Source of the DNA: CAYVOV01 sp964453525
Lineage (GTDB): Bacteria; Chloroflexota; Dehalococcoidia; Dehalococcoidales; UBA2162
Length of the DNA: 64,000 nt
NCBI GenBank assembly: GCA_964453525.1
Contig: CAYVOV010000002.1
Location: forward strand, 1 to 64,000
Direction of reading: 5' to 3'
Of the stretch, positions 16,646 to 25,285 are shown one piece after another (the stretch's first letter is position 1; each line of letters begins with the position of its first letter). The position numbers and the translations under genes are program-made. Below the pieces are notes generated by a model that saw nothing but the letters and a program-made list of their open reading frames with translations, made no database searches and was not told where the DNA came from.

Positions 16646-17413
16646 TCAACCGCTTTTCGATTTTGTCATCTCTATTATCCGGGGAAGCACTTCCCCGATT
16701 TTTTCATTAATTACTATGTCAGCGTACCTGTCATGCGGCGTCGGCATCAGGTTAATGATTACCAGCCTGGCGCCATTGTTTTTGGCAATCAGCGGCATTT
16801 CAGCCGCCGGGTAAACAACCATTGACGAACCGCAGGCAAGTAAAAGGTCGCACTCGGCGGCTCTCCCCTGGGCTTCCCGGATTTCCTCTTCCGGCAGAGA
16901 TTGTCCGAACTGGATAACGTCCGGCTTCATAATTCCGCCGCAGGCTTCACAGGTGGGCACTTTCTCTCCCGCCTCGAGTCTCACCTGCACCTCGGCGCTC
17001 GGGTATTTCCGGCCGCAGTCAAGGCAAAGAGCCCTCGTCCAGGTCCCATGCAGCTCAATCACCTTTTCATCAGGCACACCGGACCGCTGGTGAAGGCTAT
17101 CTCCGTCCTGGGTGATTATGCAATCGAGCTTGCCCATTTTATAAAGTCCGGCAATGGCAAGATGCCCGGCATTGGGTTCAGCGGCAGCAATAATCGGCCA
17201 GAGCAGTTTCTGGCGCTCCCAGTACGTCTCCCGGCTGGCCTGGCTGGAAAGGAACTTCTGGTAAGTAAGCTCGCTTGGATCATACCGGTCCCAGATTCCC
17301 CCGGGACTCCGGAAATCCGGGATGCCCGATTCCGTGCTGATACCGGCACCGGTAAAAACAACGATTTTCTCCGACTCAACAATAATATCGGAAACAGCCT
17401 CAATCTTATCCAT
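16646..17413 (-). CDS. Sir2-family NAD-dependent deacylase with altered TQN motif
   Basis: This 255-residue sirtuin has the NAD-binding GAGISTESGIPDFRS motif (about 22-36), the catalytic-His motif VIELHGT, a zinc module (CLDCG and CEACGG) and GSSMVVYPA. The highly conserved TQN-(I/V)-D-x-LH motif reads TQDGDSLHQRSG here: the asparagine that contacts the nicotinamide ribose is replaced by aspartate, while the downstream D, L and H remain. The change is clear in the DNA (CAG GAC GGA GAT). The enzyme may still deacylate, or it may have shifted toward ADP-ribosyl or other NAD chemistry. It is monocistronic and converges on the second SBP gene. Confidence 0.9.
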   Translation of the reverse strand: MDKIEAVSDIIVESEKIVVFTGAGISTESGIPDFRSPGGIWDRYDPSELTYQKFLSSQASRETYWERQKLLWPIIAAAEPNAGHLAIAGLYKMGKLDCIITQDGDSLHQRSGVPDEKVIELHGTWTRALCLDCGRKYPSAEVQVRLEAGEKVPTCEACGGIMKPDVIQFGQSLPEEEIREAQGRAAECDLLLACGSSMVVYPAAEMPLIAKNNGARLVIINLMPTPHDRYADIVINEKIGEVLPRIIEMTKSKSG

Positions 17414-17525
17414 TTACCACCTCTACCGGATATATTAAAGGTTAGAGCAAGAGGATTTCAACTTGAAGCAGCAGGAAATAAGAGTATAATAGAACAATGG
17501 TGATCTGGAACAGGAAACTGAATAA

Positions 17526-18035
17526 ATGAGAGTTCATGGGAAAATATTACGCCTGGTCTTTCTTATTTTCGGACTTATACCTATGCTGATGCCCGGCACG
17601 GTTCTGGCCCAGGAAGAGAAAACGGATATAAGCCTGAGATTGATTCGCGGAGACTACAATAAAGAGGTCATACCCGGAGAGGAAACCATCTTGCACCTTG
17701 AGATTCATAACTCCGGAGATACTCCGGTGACGAATATCAGGCTGTCCGCGGAACCACCAGAAGGCTGGGACATCGAGTTCGAGCCGGCGGTTATAGGCTA
17801 TCTTGGTACCGGCACTTTTCAAACTATTGACATCAACGTCAGGCCACCAAAAAGTGTAGGGAGGGATGGATACAATATCAATATTATTGCCGAGGCAAAC
17901 GAAACGAGGAGAATCACAACAGTTTTTCTGAGAGTGGAGAAGACCACCACGATATGGACATGGGTTGGAATTGGCGTAGCGGCTTTGGTAATCGGCGGTT
18001 TTGTTATTGTTTACAGACGATATGGCCGGCAGTAA
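17526..18035 (+). CDS. Secreted NEW3-type domain protein with C-terminal membrane anchor
   Basis: This 169-residue protein has a signal peptide ending near VLAQ (about residue 29), an Ig-like beta domain with the NPCBM-associated NEW3 pattern (LHLEIHNSGDTPVTNIRL, then PPEGWDIEFEP and GRDGYNINI), and a single C-terminal transmembrane helix followed by YRRYGRQ. It is displayed outside the cell and tethered at its C-terminus. NEW3-like domains are usually accessory domains of surface or glycan-related proteins. It is followed after 42 bp by a small membrane protein, probably in one operon. Confidence 0.8.
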   Translation: MRVHGKILRLVFLIFGLIPMLMPGTVLAQEEKTDISLRLIRGDYNKEVIPGEETILHLEIHNSGDTPVTNIRLSAEPPEGWDIEFEPAVIGYLGTGTFQTIDINVRPPKSVGRDGYNINIIAEANETRRITTVFLRVEKTTTIWTWVGIGVAALVIGGFVIVYRRYGRQ

Positions 18036-18077
18036 GCCGGGTAAACGAATAATCCATACGTGTATACAGGAGGAGAA

Positions 18078-18479
18078 ATGATTGAACGCGTTCATGAGCA
18101 TATAACCAGCGAACTGAATACAAACTCACGTACCGATACGATTTTTGTCCTTTCAGCAATTATTCTCAACTTGATAACCCTCGGTATAAACTCCGGCGTC
18201 ACAGGGATTCAAGAGGTCGGCACCAGGTTCACAGTGATGTTTATCATCGTTGCCCTGATAATTGTGGTCAACTTCGTTGCTGAAATCGGCCTGATAAGAG
18301 GCAGGCTGATGCGGAAAAAACTGCTGGAAGGTCTGCTGAAAATGTATAAAGACCAGGGAGTGGAAGGCTACTATGACTCTTCTCTACTGAGCGATTATTC
18401 AACAAGGTACAACCTTTTTATGCTTGTGGTCCTATGCACTGGTCTAATCGCTATTATCATACCCTTCATAATCAGGTAA
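18078..18479 (+). CDS. Small membrane protein of unknown function
   Basis: This 133-residue protein starts MIERVHEHITSEL and has predicted membrane helices at about 24-42, 56-75 and 110-132, with a charged cytosolic stretch between. The start at 18078 is set by AGGAGG ending 5 nt upstream; an upstream GTG in frame would place that Shine-Dalgarno inside the gene. I do not recognise a family. It follows the NEW3 protein on the same strand and may form a pair with it. Confidence 0.7.
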   Translation: MIERVHEHITSELNTNSRTDTIFVLSAIILNLITLGINSGVTGIQEVGTRFTVMFIIVALIIVVNFVAEIGLIRGRLMRKKLLEGLLKMYKDQGVEGYYDSSLLSDYSTRYNLFMLVVLCTGLIAIIIPFIIR

Positions 18480-18540
18480 TCCCGGTAACCAACAAGTGAC
18501 GGGTGAAACGATAAGGCAGACTGCCTTACAGTCTGACGCC

Positions 18541-18732
18541 TCAGGTGGAGCCTGCGGAGGGTCCGGGGGCGCAACCTTTACCGGAAGAGGAGATACCAAA
18601 CGCGGAAAAAACCTTGCGTAAGTATTCCTCCCCGCATCCGGGGCATTTAATAGCGTCATCACAATCATTAATGCTCCGCCGCAGTTCAAACTTTTTGCCG
18701 CACTTATTGCATTCATATTCGTATATCGGCAT
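18541..18732 (-). CDS. FmdB-family zinc ribbon protein
   Basis: This 63-residue protein begins MPIYEYECNKCGKKFE and continues with CPGCGEEYLRKVFS, the four-cysteine ribbon of the FmdB/CxxC_CxxC_SSSS regulatory family, with a Gly/Ser-rich tail. The start at 18732 is preferred to an in-frame GTG three codons upstream because MPIYEYEC is the conserved N-terminus. Its role is probably nucleic-acid or metal binding; the name comes from a formamidase operon regulator. Confidence 0.88.
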   Translation of the reverse strand: MPIYEYECNKCGKKFELRRSINDCDDAIKCPGCGEEYLRKVFSAFGISSSGKGCAPGPSAGST

Positions 18733-18778
18733 TTTCTTCACCTTCCCCGATTATACACTTTATTCCAGAATTGACAAC

Positions 18779-18991
18779 TTAAATCTTCGATATCTGAATG
18801 GCATTCACCGGACAGGCTCTTACGCAATCGGCGCATCCCCGGCAGAGAAAAGGATTGGTCATCGGTATCTCGTAAGCCGTCTCCTGGACAAGCAGTTTAC
18901 GCTCGCAGGCTTCCGCCGCCTTACAAACGCCGTCTTCACATTCCTGAGGACGGCATTTATTGAAATCAATCATCGCCATTTTGCCTGGCAT
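18779..18991 (-). CDS. Small ferredoxin-like 4Fe-4S protein
   Basis: This protein of about 70 residues, from MPGKMAMIDF, has an N-terminal half CRPQECEDGVCKAAEAC, resembling the first cluster module of ferredoxins that carry extra cysteines, and a clean C-terminal cluster motif CRGCADCVRACP. It probably carries one or two Fe-S clusters as an electron carrier. The start at 18991 is chosen for an AAGAGG-like ribosome-binding site; an in-frame start at 19054 without a site would add 21 residues. It follows the selenoprotein msrA by about 70 bp on the same strand, so a redox partnership is possible but unproven. Confidence 0.78.
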   Translation of the reverse strand: MPGKMAMIDFNKCRPQECEDGVCKAAEACERKLLVQETAYEIPMTNPFLCRGCADCVRACPVNAIQISKI

Positions 18992-19059
18992 TGAAATGAA
19001 CCTCTTTTTATTCTTTTCCTTTAACAGGATAGAACGGATAAAGCTATCCTGCAAGAGTT

Positions 19060-19845
19060 CTACTGCGAGGGCGTTAGGCAGGCTGGCCTGAGCCCCCTAT
19101 TGGCAATCTCAAGCAACCTCTGCTTTGCCTTTTCTGAAAGACCAAAATCATCCAGATTTTCCTTCAGCTCATCCACATTGCCATATGCCCCTGCATAACC
19201 ATTCAGGCGGGTCACCGCTGTTGAGTTAATGAAGTCATCAAGGTCAGGGTATATGGAGAGAAGCTCTTTCGCTATATCAGATACACCGCGAAGGGCGTAC
19301 TTCTGGTGATAGTCTTCAGCCAGATAGAATCCGGAGTACGGGACAATCTCCGTATAGATAGTCAATCCCGGCTTCAATTCCTGCTGCTCTTTTGCCTCAA
19401 TAGCCAGTTTTTTCTGCTCTTCATTGTGATAGAAGATTACAGACTTGTACTGGGTTGAATATGGTGGAGATGTGGGACTGTGACTGTCCCAGAAAACATC
19501 GAGCAACTGTTCATAGGATACCTTCGATGGGTCATAGTCGATTTGTATCGTCTCGCTATGATTACCCAGGTCATAGTAGGTCGGATTCATTTTGTCCCCG
19601 CCCGCGTAACCAACACGGGTGCGTACCACTCCATCAATACTCCCGAACCGGGAATCCGGTCCCCAGAATCAACCCAGGGCAAAGGTCGCCGTTTCAATCA
19701 CCTCCGGCACCCCGGTATCTATCGGCGGTATTTTAGCTTCCGTAAGCACAGTATTTCCTCCTCTTACAATATCAGCGCCACCGCAGCCAACCAGCAGGGT
19801 CGGCGCCAGCAAAACAATAACGAGTAAAGACATCAACAACCCCAT
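19060..19845 (-). CDS. msrA: Selenocysteine-containing peptide methionine sulfoxide reductase MsrA, lipoprotein
   Basis: Read through one in-frame TGA (19671-19669), this gives 261 residues: a signal peptide with lipobox LLVGC, a short linker, then ATFALG-U-FWGPDSRFGS, where TGA stands at the catalytic cysteine of the MsrA GCFWG motif, followed by GVVRTRVGYAGG, GNHSETIQIDYDP, DYHQKYAL and a C-terminal extension. Both sides of the TGA match MsrA, so readthrough as selenocysteine is far more likely than a pseudogene. A GC-rich hairpin (ACCGG-ATTC-CCGGT, 19660-19647) lies just after the codon, where bacterial SECIS elements occur. The enzyme would repair oxidised methionine outside the membrane. 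ATG 19845 has GAGGGGG upstream. Confidence 0.9.
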
Positions 19846-20100
19846 TTTCACGCCCCCTCTACCACAAATTCACTTTTTCAACCCATATAAGCATTATGTT
19901 AACAACATTTTATTCTGTAATATGCCCTGCCGTCTGTGACTTTAATCTCAAAAGGTTCCGCTTGCACCAGATTGGTGGTTTTTTACCTTACCCCCCGCCC
20001 CTCTTCAGCTTCATCAAGGATGGCGGGCGGAATAGATAAAATAAGAAGAGGGAGAGTACTTCATTCAACTGAAACCGAAAAGTATCTCTCAAAACTCGTC

Positions 20101-20129
20101 TTGACGAGTGGTGAATACTTATTTACCAT
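20101..20129 (+). promoter_or_regulatory. Possible promoter of the iron-transporter gene
   Basis: TTGACG (20101-20106), 17 nt, TACCAT (20124-20129), 22 nt before the start codon at 20151. It is moderately close to consensus. The remainder of the 19846-20150 gap shows nothing recognisable. Confidence 0.4.
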
Positions 20130-20150
20130 AGCACTGAGAGCATTTTACCC

Positions 20151-21035
20151 ATGGAAAACATAACTTTAGACCCCCGGACACAGAAAAAGCTGCTGACAGC
20201 ACAGAAGACTGAAATAACAGAGCATTTTATCTACGATAAGCTTTCGCGCTCAATTAAGGGTGCTAACAATGTAAAAATTATCAGAGATATCTCAAAAGAC
20301 GAGCTCAAGCATCACAACTTATGTAATCAGTTCAGCTGCCAGGACGTAAAACCGAACAAGTTCAAGGTCTGGATATACTATTTAATCTCAAGAGTACTCG
20401 GGATAACCTTCGGGCTGAAGCTGATGGAGAACAGTGAGGAGAAAGCTCACCGGGTCTATAAGGAACTATCAGAGATGATTCCTGCGGCAGAAGCTTTTGC
20501 CCGGGATGAAGAGAGGCATAAAACTCAGCTTATTGACCTTATTGATGATGAAAGCCTGAACTATACCGGTGATATTGTCCGGGGGCTGAATGTAGCCCTT
20601 GTCGAGATTACGGGAGCTCTGGCAGGTCTCACTTTCGCCTTCGAGAACAGCAGCCTTATCGTTACTACGGGACTGATAATCGGGATTATTATGACGCTTT
20701 CCGTAACAAGCACCGAGTACCTTGCTGCCAAATCAGGCTTCGGCATTAAGAGTCCACTGAAGTCAGTAGTCTATGCTGGACTCGCTAATATTATTACGGT
20801 TGCTGTCCTGCTGCTTCCTTATTTGCTGATTACGAATATATTCATCTCCTTCGGAGTGATGATTGCCATTGCCATAACAATAATTTACCTGTTCTCATTC
20901 TATATGTCAGTTATCAGGGACATTCGCACAAGGGTAATATTCCTGGAAATGGCAGCCATCAGTCTGGGAATAGCGGTGTTAGCCTTTGCCATCGGACACC
21001 TGGCAAAAGAGTTCCTTGATATCCATATCGTATGA
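20151..21035 (+). CDS. Rubrerythrin-VIT1 fusion (erythrin-type iron transporter)
   Basis: This 294-residue protein has an N-terminal ferritin-like domain (1-125) with carboxylate/His ligands in helices such as KDELKHH and DEERHK, fused to a VIT1/CCC1-like membrane domain with four or five helices, including TGDIVRGLNVALVEITGALA and TLSVTSTEYLAAKS. Proteins of this layout transport Fe2+ or Mn2+ across membranes and bind or oxidise iron at the ferritin-like part. It appears monocistronic. The ribosome-binding site is weak. Confidence 0.88.
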   Translation: MENITLDPRTQKKLLTAQKTEITEHFIYDKLSRSIKGANNVKIIRDISKDELKHHNLCNQFSCQDVKPNKFKVWIYYLISRVLGITFGLKLMENSEEKAHRVYKELSEMIPAAEAFARDEERHKTQLIDLIDDESLNYTGDIVRGLNVALVEITGALAGLTFAFENSSLIVTTGLIIGIIMTLSVTSTEYLAAKSGFGIKSPLKSVVYAGLANIITVAVLLLPYLLITNIFISFGVMIAIAITIIYLFSFYMSVIRDIRTRVIFLEMAAISLGIAVLAFAIGHLAKEFLDIHIV

Positions 21036-21109
21036 TTAGTGGAAATAATAAAAGGGGAGCCGAGTTTATTAATCCGCAGAACTTCCTCTTAACTGCGTCT
21101 GTAATAGGT

Positions 21110-21328
21110 CTAATCTGATTGAACAAGCTGGCTTAAAAGACACTCCACGATATCACCAGTATCCTCTAGTTTAACCTCGCAGACCTTCTCTTTTATCACC
21201 TGTCCCTTTATGGCTGAGCGTATTGACTTGGTTTCCAACAGTGTGCCTATTTTACCAGTGTATGTATTATCACTATGTTCAATTATTCTGACTTTATCGC
21301 CGATTTTAAAAATAACGGATTCTCTCAT
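21110..21328 (-). CDS. Small SH3-like barrel protein
   Basis: This 72-residue protein reads FKIGDKVRIIEHSDNTYTGKIG, then VCEVKLEDTGDIVECL, the pattern of a KOW/SH3-like beta barrel in which a D-x-V and a G-x-x-G loop recur. No family is recognised. Such small barrels often bind nucleic acid or proteins. It stands 44 bp downstream of the stop of the TPR gene on the same strand. Confidence 0.6.
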   Translation of the reverse strand: MRESVIFKIGDKVRIIEHSDNTYTGKIGTLLETKSIRSAIKGQVIKEKVCEVKLEDTGDIVECLLSQLVQSD

Positions 21329-21372
21329 GCGGCACTCCCCTTGAACTAAATGGAAAAGGTGGTTTTGATTCT

Positions 21373-21888
21373 TTATTGTTGACCACCCTCTTTTTCGCCA
21401 TACGACTCAAGTTCTCGAACTCTTTTCTTTGCCATATCCCTCTGGGCTTTAATACTCGACCTCGCCACTACTAGAGGGTCCGCCAAGGGCTTATAGACTT
21501 GGTTATCCACTAAATGTCTGTGACTTTGAAATGCTTTTAACATTTCTACGTCTGTTTTATAGTCCGATAATTCAAGGAACTTCTTATAATCTGCTAATGC
21601 TTCCTTCTTCTTGCCGTAATCATCATATAATGCCCCCCGAGAAAGATAGGCATCTGCATATTCAGGGTCAAGAGCTATTGCTATGGTTAAGTCAGTAACG
21701 GCATCCTCATAACGCTCTATCCCCTTCTCTTTATCATCGTAGTAAGTTTCACTTACTCTATCATAATGAGCCTTTGCAGAGTCGATTTTTAATGCTTTAC
21801 GCCACTCTGCATTTTTCCTTTTATTGCTAACCACGATTACTACATATAAAATAATGAATACGGCGACTAAAATAATCCATGTCTCCAT
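21373..21888 (-). CDS. Membrane-anchored TPR protein
   Basis: This 171-residue protein has an N-terminal membrane helix (about residues 4-22, IILVAVFIILYVVIVVS), then at least two tetratricopeptide repeats, the clearest being AIALDPEYADAYLSRGALYD and YGKKKEALADYKKFLEL. The C-terminus is basic. It is presumably a scaffold for protein-protein contacts on the cytoplasmic face. The partner is unknown. Confidence 0.75.
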   Translation of the reverse strand: METWIILVAVFIILYVVIVVSNKRKNAEWRKALKIDSAKAHYDRVSETYYDDKEKGIERYEDAVTDLTIAIALDPEYADAYLSRGALYDDYGKKKEALADYKKFLELSDYKTDVEMLKAFQSHRHLVDNQVYKPLADPLVVARSSIKAQRDMAKKRVRELESYGEKEGGQQ

Positions 21889-22126
21889 GGCTACACCACC
21901 CGTTCAGTTAAGCAAAGTTCACCACAAGGCTGTTTGACATGTAGAGATTTTTGAATATAGTAGCACAACCAAATTTTTCAAGCTAACGGAGCCTTACAAA
22001 ACTTCAAGCTATCCTGATGCTCGAAGTATTAAGGTCTTTGACGCTGAGTTGACAACAGGTCTGTTCTTTCTTACATTGGGTATTGTGAAGACTACTCTGA
22101 AAGTTGCTCCGAAAATAGATTGTCCC

Positions 22127-22186
22127 CCGTTCGCCCTGAGCTTGTCGAAGGGCCGTTCATGGTTTCGACAGGCTCACCACGAACGG
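22127..22186. repeat. REP-like palindromic repeat
   Basis: An imperfect palindrome begins CCGTTCG (22127-22133), runs through TGAGCTTGTCGAA and TTCGACAGGCTCA, and closes CGAACGG (22180-22186), followed by CTTTTT. The core CTGAGCTTGTCGAAGG recurs at 37488-37503. It is the only notable feature in the gene-free stretch 21889-22295 and may also act as a terminator. Confidence 0.7.
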
Positions 22187-22295
22187 CTTTTTCATCCTTT
22201 GTGGTGGCAATTGAAAAGTGACATGAAATGTTCTGTATATTTACCCGTTTAGGGGGGCTTTTCAGCCTCCCTTAGTATTTATGAGCATTCATCAT

Positions 22296-22757
22296 TTAGT
22301 CAGGTGTGTACTTGGGGCCGTTATAGATGTACTCTTTGCCGTCCATCTGCTTGGTGAACTGTGGCGCCAGCAGAATGGCATGAAATAGAATCGGTTCGTC
22401 TATTTTCCTGAAATTCAGCGGACAGTGCACCATTCCCTTCGGGATGAAAATGATGGTGGCTCTATCTATTAGATACTGCTCCTGCTCCTCTCCCAGCCAG
22501 AAGTCTATTTCCGCCTTGAAATCGAAGACATCGGGCAGTTTACCGCCGAGGAAACAGAGGTATTCGTCCACGTTATGAGTATGAGGTTCTTTTTCAAGGT
22601 GAATCGGCTGAGTAAACAGCTGCCACCCCATGTTCAAACCTGCCCCAGGAATCTGGAGTCCGCCCCTGAAGTACGCCTGAGGACTGGCAATTCCGGGAAA
22701 ATTGGGCTCTTCCCTGAAATCTGTCAGCACGAATTTCTGATATTTCTTTTCTGCCAT
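22296..22757 (-). CDS. Cupin-like protein
   Basis: This 153-residue protein has a cupin-type arrangement: EKEPHTHNVDEYLCFLGG supplies two His and a Glu, and IIFIPKGMVHCPLNF supplies the second-motif His. The metal-dependent function is not known. It has the same layout as the protein at 45161-45592 (HSHDFDEYLGFIG and FCPAGLEHCPVYF), so the two are paralogues. No operon partner is evident. Confidence 0.75.
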   Translation of the reverse strand: MAEKKYQKFVLTDFREEPNFPGIASPQAYFRGGLQIPGAGLNMGWQLFTQPIHLEKEPHTHNVDEYLCFLGGKLPDVFDFKAEIDFWLGEEQEQYLIDRATIIFIPKGMVHCPLNFRKIDEPILFHAILLAPQFTKQMDGKEYIYNGPKYTPD

Positions 22758-22847
22758 TTTCCGTTCTCTCCTTCTTAGAGACTGTTCTCAATGTCTATCT
22801 GCCATAAAAACAGATTAACAGGACAGTAACACAGATATACCGGGTAG

Positions 22848-23855
22848 TCAAACGCTATTCGCGTCGCCCTGCGGTTCCACTGCTTCACCTGCCTCAACCG
22901 GATATTTTCTCACCCGCCGCCACAGCCAGAGGAGAAAGAGGAGTGCTGCTATCCCGACCACCGTCATTCCAGTGGTGTTATCAACCCGCGATGTATCAAA
23001 CTCGTGTACCGGGGCGAGGACTATAAAAAGGCTCAGCGGTCCGGATACCAGCGCCAGGCGTTGTCTGTCCGTCCAGGCTGAGCCATTCCCCGACATCCGG
23101 AGCACCAGCCAGCCAATAATCCCTATCCAGCAGACAATAATCAGCATGGTAACAAGCGGATGGATTCCCGTGTTCGGAAGCGCCCAGAATATTAAAAAGA
23201 ATGCTAAGGTACCGAGGAATCCGGTAAGCCAGAACCGGAAAGACTTCCGCAAAGTGGTAGCCCTAGGTGAAAATATCCGGCGGGGCAAGCGCCAAGCAAT
23301 AATTATCAGGACTGCAACTACCACTACCGCCAGCCAGTACTGGACCACGCCCGGCCGGTACGGAGTCAGGACGGCATAGCCGAAGATAATATCGATTACA
23401 AAAAGGATAAGGAGAATTATGAATCCCTTTTTCCCGACCCACGACTGGTTACGTCGGTCTTTGAAAACCATCTCCGTAATCAGTATCGGGACGGCAATAC
23501 TGATTACGGCGTGGTAAACAATCAGTTGAAGACTCCATACCCAGTTGACGCCCACCCAGCGCCCGTAAGAGCCGAGAATTCCAATGTCCACCCAGTTGGG
23601 GTCGAAGAAACTTTTTACCATCAGTCCTTCCTCGATAATGGCATAAGCCGCTCCCAGGACCAGCAGGCTAGCCCAGCCCTTTTGCCAGCGGATTACTGTT
23701 TCGCGGATTAGAATAGCCCCGCCGCCATAGAGGACAGTCAGGACAACTAACATTACCGGATTGAAGAATTCCGCGGGCGGGGCTGACGATAATAATAGCT
23801 CCGCAATGAGCGGAGACAAAAAGAACAGTATAACTGCCGGCAATCTCTTTTTCAT
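22848..23855 (-). CDS. Polytopic membrane protein of unknown function
   Basis: This 335-residue protein has about ten hydrophobic helices. The N-terminus is MKKRLPAVILFFLSPLIAELL and a conserved-looking AAYAIIEEGLMVKSFFDPNW lies near residue 90, with an EE pair in a membrane region that recalls CPBP-type intramembrane proteases without a matching full motif. It ends 14 bp after the start region of the aminotransferase gene and is probably co-transcribed with it. No function can be assigned. Confidence 0.72.
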   Translation of the reverse strand: MKKRLPAVILFFLSPLIAELLLSSAPPAEFFNPVMLVVLTVLYGGGAILIRETVIRWQKGWASLLVLGAAYAIIEEGLMVKSFFDPNWVDIGILGSYGRWVGVNWVWSLQLIVYHAVISIAVPILITEMVFKDRRNQSWVGKKGFIILLILFVIDIIFGYAVLTPYRPGVVQYWLAVVVVAVLIIIAWRLPRRIFSPRATTLRKSFRFWLTGFLGTLAFFLIFWALPNTGIHPLVTMLIIVCWIGIIGWLVLRMSGNGSAWTDRQRLALVSGPLSLFIVLAPVHEFDTSRVDNTTGMTVVGIAALLFLLWLWRRVRKYPVEAGEAVEPQGDANSV

Positions 23856-23868
23856 TAGCTATTCTCTA

Positions 23869-25065
23869 TCAAAGAGAGTTTACTGCTGCTTCTATTCTCT
23901 GAAGGGCTTCCTCAAGAATCGACCGGGGACAGGCGATATTCATCCTCTGGAATCCGCTGCCGCCGGCTCCGAAGAGAAAGCCGTCATCCAGGCCTACCCA
24001 GGCTTTCTCCCGCATAAAGTTCCGGAGCGCCATATCATCCATTCCCAGCTCACGGCAGTCGAGCCAGACCAGGTAAGTAGCCTGCGGCATAATGACCTTT
24101 ATTTTCCTTATCTTATTTTTAAAATAGTCCACCATAAAGTCCAGGTTTCCCTGAAGATAGTCGAGTAGTTGCTCAAGCCATTCGTCGCCGAAGCGGTATG
24201 CCGCCTCCATGGCGATAAAACCAAAGATGTTCTGATTGGTAGCTGTGCCAATCATGGCGGTACCGAACATGTTGCGGAGTTTCTCATTGGGGATAATTAT
24301 TGAGGAAATTCCCAGACCGGCGAGATTGAAAGTCTTGCTGGGAGCCATACAGACGATACAGTTCTGCTCAAATTCTTCGGAAATAGTGGCAAAAGGCGTG
24401 TGTTCGTAGCCCTTAAAAAGGATTTCGCAGTGGATTTCATCGGAAATCACTATAGCCCCGTTGCCGATGATAATCTCTCCCATGCGGACCAGCTCATCTT
24501 TGCTCCAGAGACGCCCCACCGGATTTTGAGGATTACAGAGGATAATTGCCTTAACACGGCCGGGGACGGAACGCATGCCGACTTTTGAGCCGAACTTCCT
24601 TTCCAGGTCTTCATAGTCCACTTCATAACGACCATCAACAAGCTTCAATTCATTATTGGCTATCTGGCACCCGTTTGAAGTGACTGCAGGGAAAAAGGGG
24701 TAATAGACAGGCTCCTGCAGAATAATTTCATCTCCGGGACGGGTGAAAGCCCGGACGGCATAATGGAGGGCCGGGATTACTCCGGGAGTAAAAACCACCC
24801 ATTCCGGCCGGATTACCCAGTCAAACTTGCGCTTCATGCGGTCGACAACAACCTCGATCACGCTTTCACCCGGCTGCGTGTAGCCGAAAAATTCGTGTTC
24901 GGTACGGTTCCGTAATGCCTCGGTAATCGGCCGGGCAACCGGGAAATCCATATCGGCAACCCACATCGGTATTACATCATCGCTTCCGAATATTACTCTG
25001 GCACCGTCCCATTTGGAGCAGCTGGTATTACTTCTGTCACAAACAATATTAAAATCGTATTTCAC
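23869..25065 (-). CDS. MalY/PatB-family PLP-dependent C-S lyase or aminotransferase
   Basis: This 398-residue fold-type I PLP enzyme begins MKYDFN with the MalY/PatB hallmark VIPMWVADMDFPVARPI. The PLP-lysine motif is MAPSKTFNLAGL, the Asn/Asp cofactor contacts are LCNPQNPVGR and VISDEIHCEI, and the C-terminal Arg is in GFQRMNIACP. Members cleave cystathionine or cysteine S-conjugates (beta-elimination). It stands upstream of the membrane-protein gene on the same strand. Confidence 0.9.
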   Translation of the reverse strand: MKYDFNIVCDRSNTSCSKWDGARVIFGSDDVIPMWVADMDFPVARPITEALRNRTEHEFFGYTQPGESVIEVVVDRMKRKFDWVIRPEWVVFTPGVIPALHYAVRAFTRPGDEIILQEPVYYPFFPAVTSNGCQIANNELKLVDGRYEVDYEDLERKFGSKVGMRSVPGRVKAIILCNPQNPVGRLWSKDELVRMGEIIIGNGAIVISDEIHCEILFKGYEHTPFATISEEFEQNCIVCMAPSKTFNLAGLGISSIIIPNEKLRNMFGTAMIGTATNQNIFGFIAMEAAYRFGDEWLEQLLDYLQGNLDFMVDYFKNKIRKIKVIMPQATYLVWLDCRELGMDDMALRNFMREKAWVGLDDGFLFGAGGSGFQRMNIACPRSILEEALQRIEAAVNSL

Positions 25066-25285
25066 CTGTGCTTACCTCTGAATTAAAAGGACAGTAACAT
25101 AGATGGCTGGATGCATCAATTATATAACTCTCTCTTAGAGACGTGCAAAAATCAAGAATGCCTTGAATAGTGCGGATAAACATATTTTTTTTAGTTATTG
25201 CCAATGCTGGAAATGTAGATTAAATTATATTTCCTGATAACTTCATAAATAAACATTCGTTATATAATATATATAATATAAGAGT

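Noticed and set aside
19060..19629. MsrA starting at 19629 without the catalytic residue
   Set aside because: The upstream frame supplies the signal peptide and the GUFW motif once TGA is read as selenocysteine.
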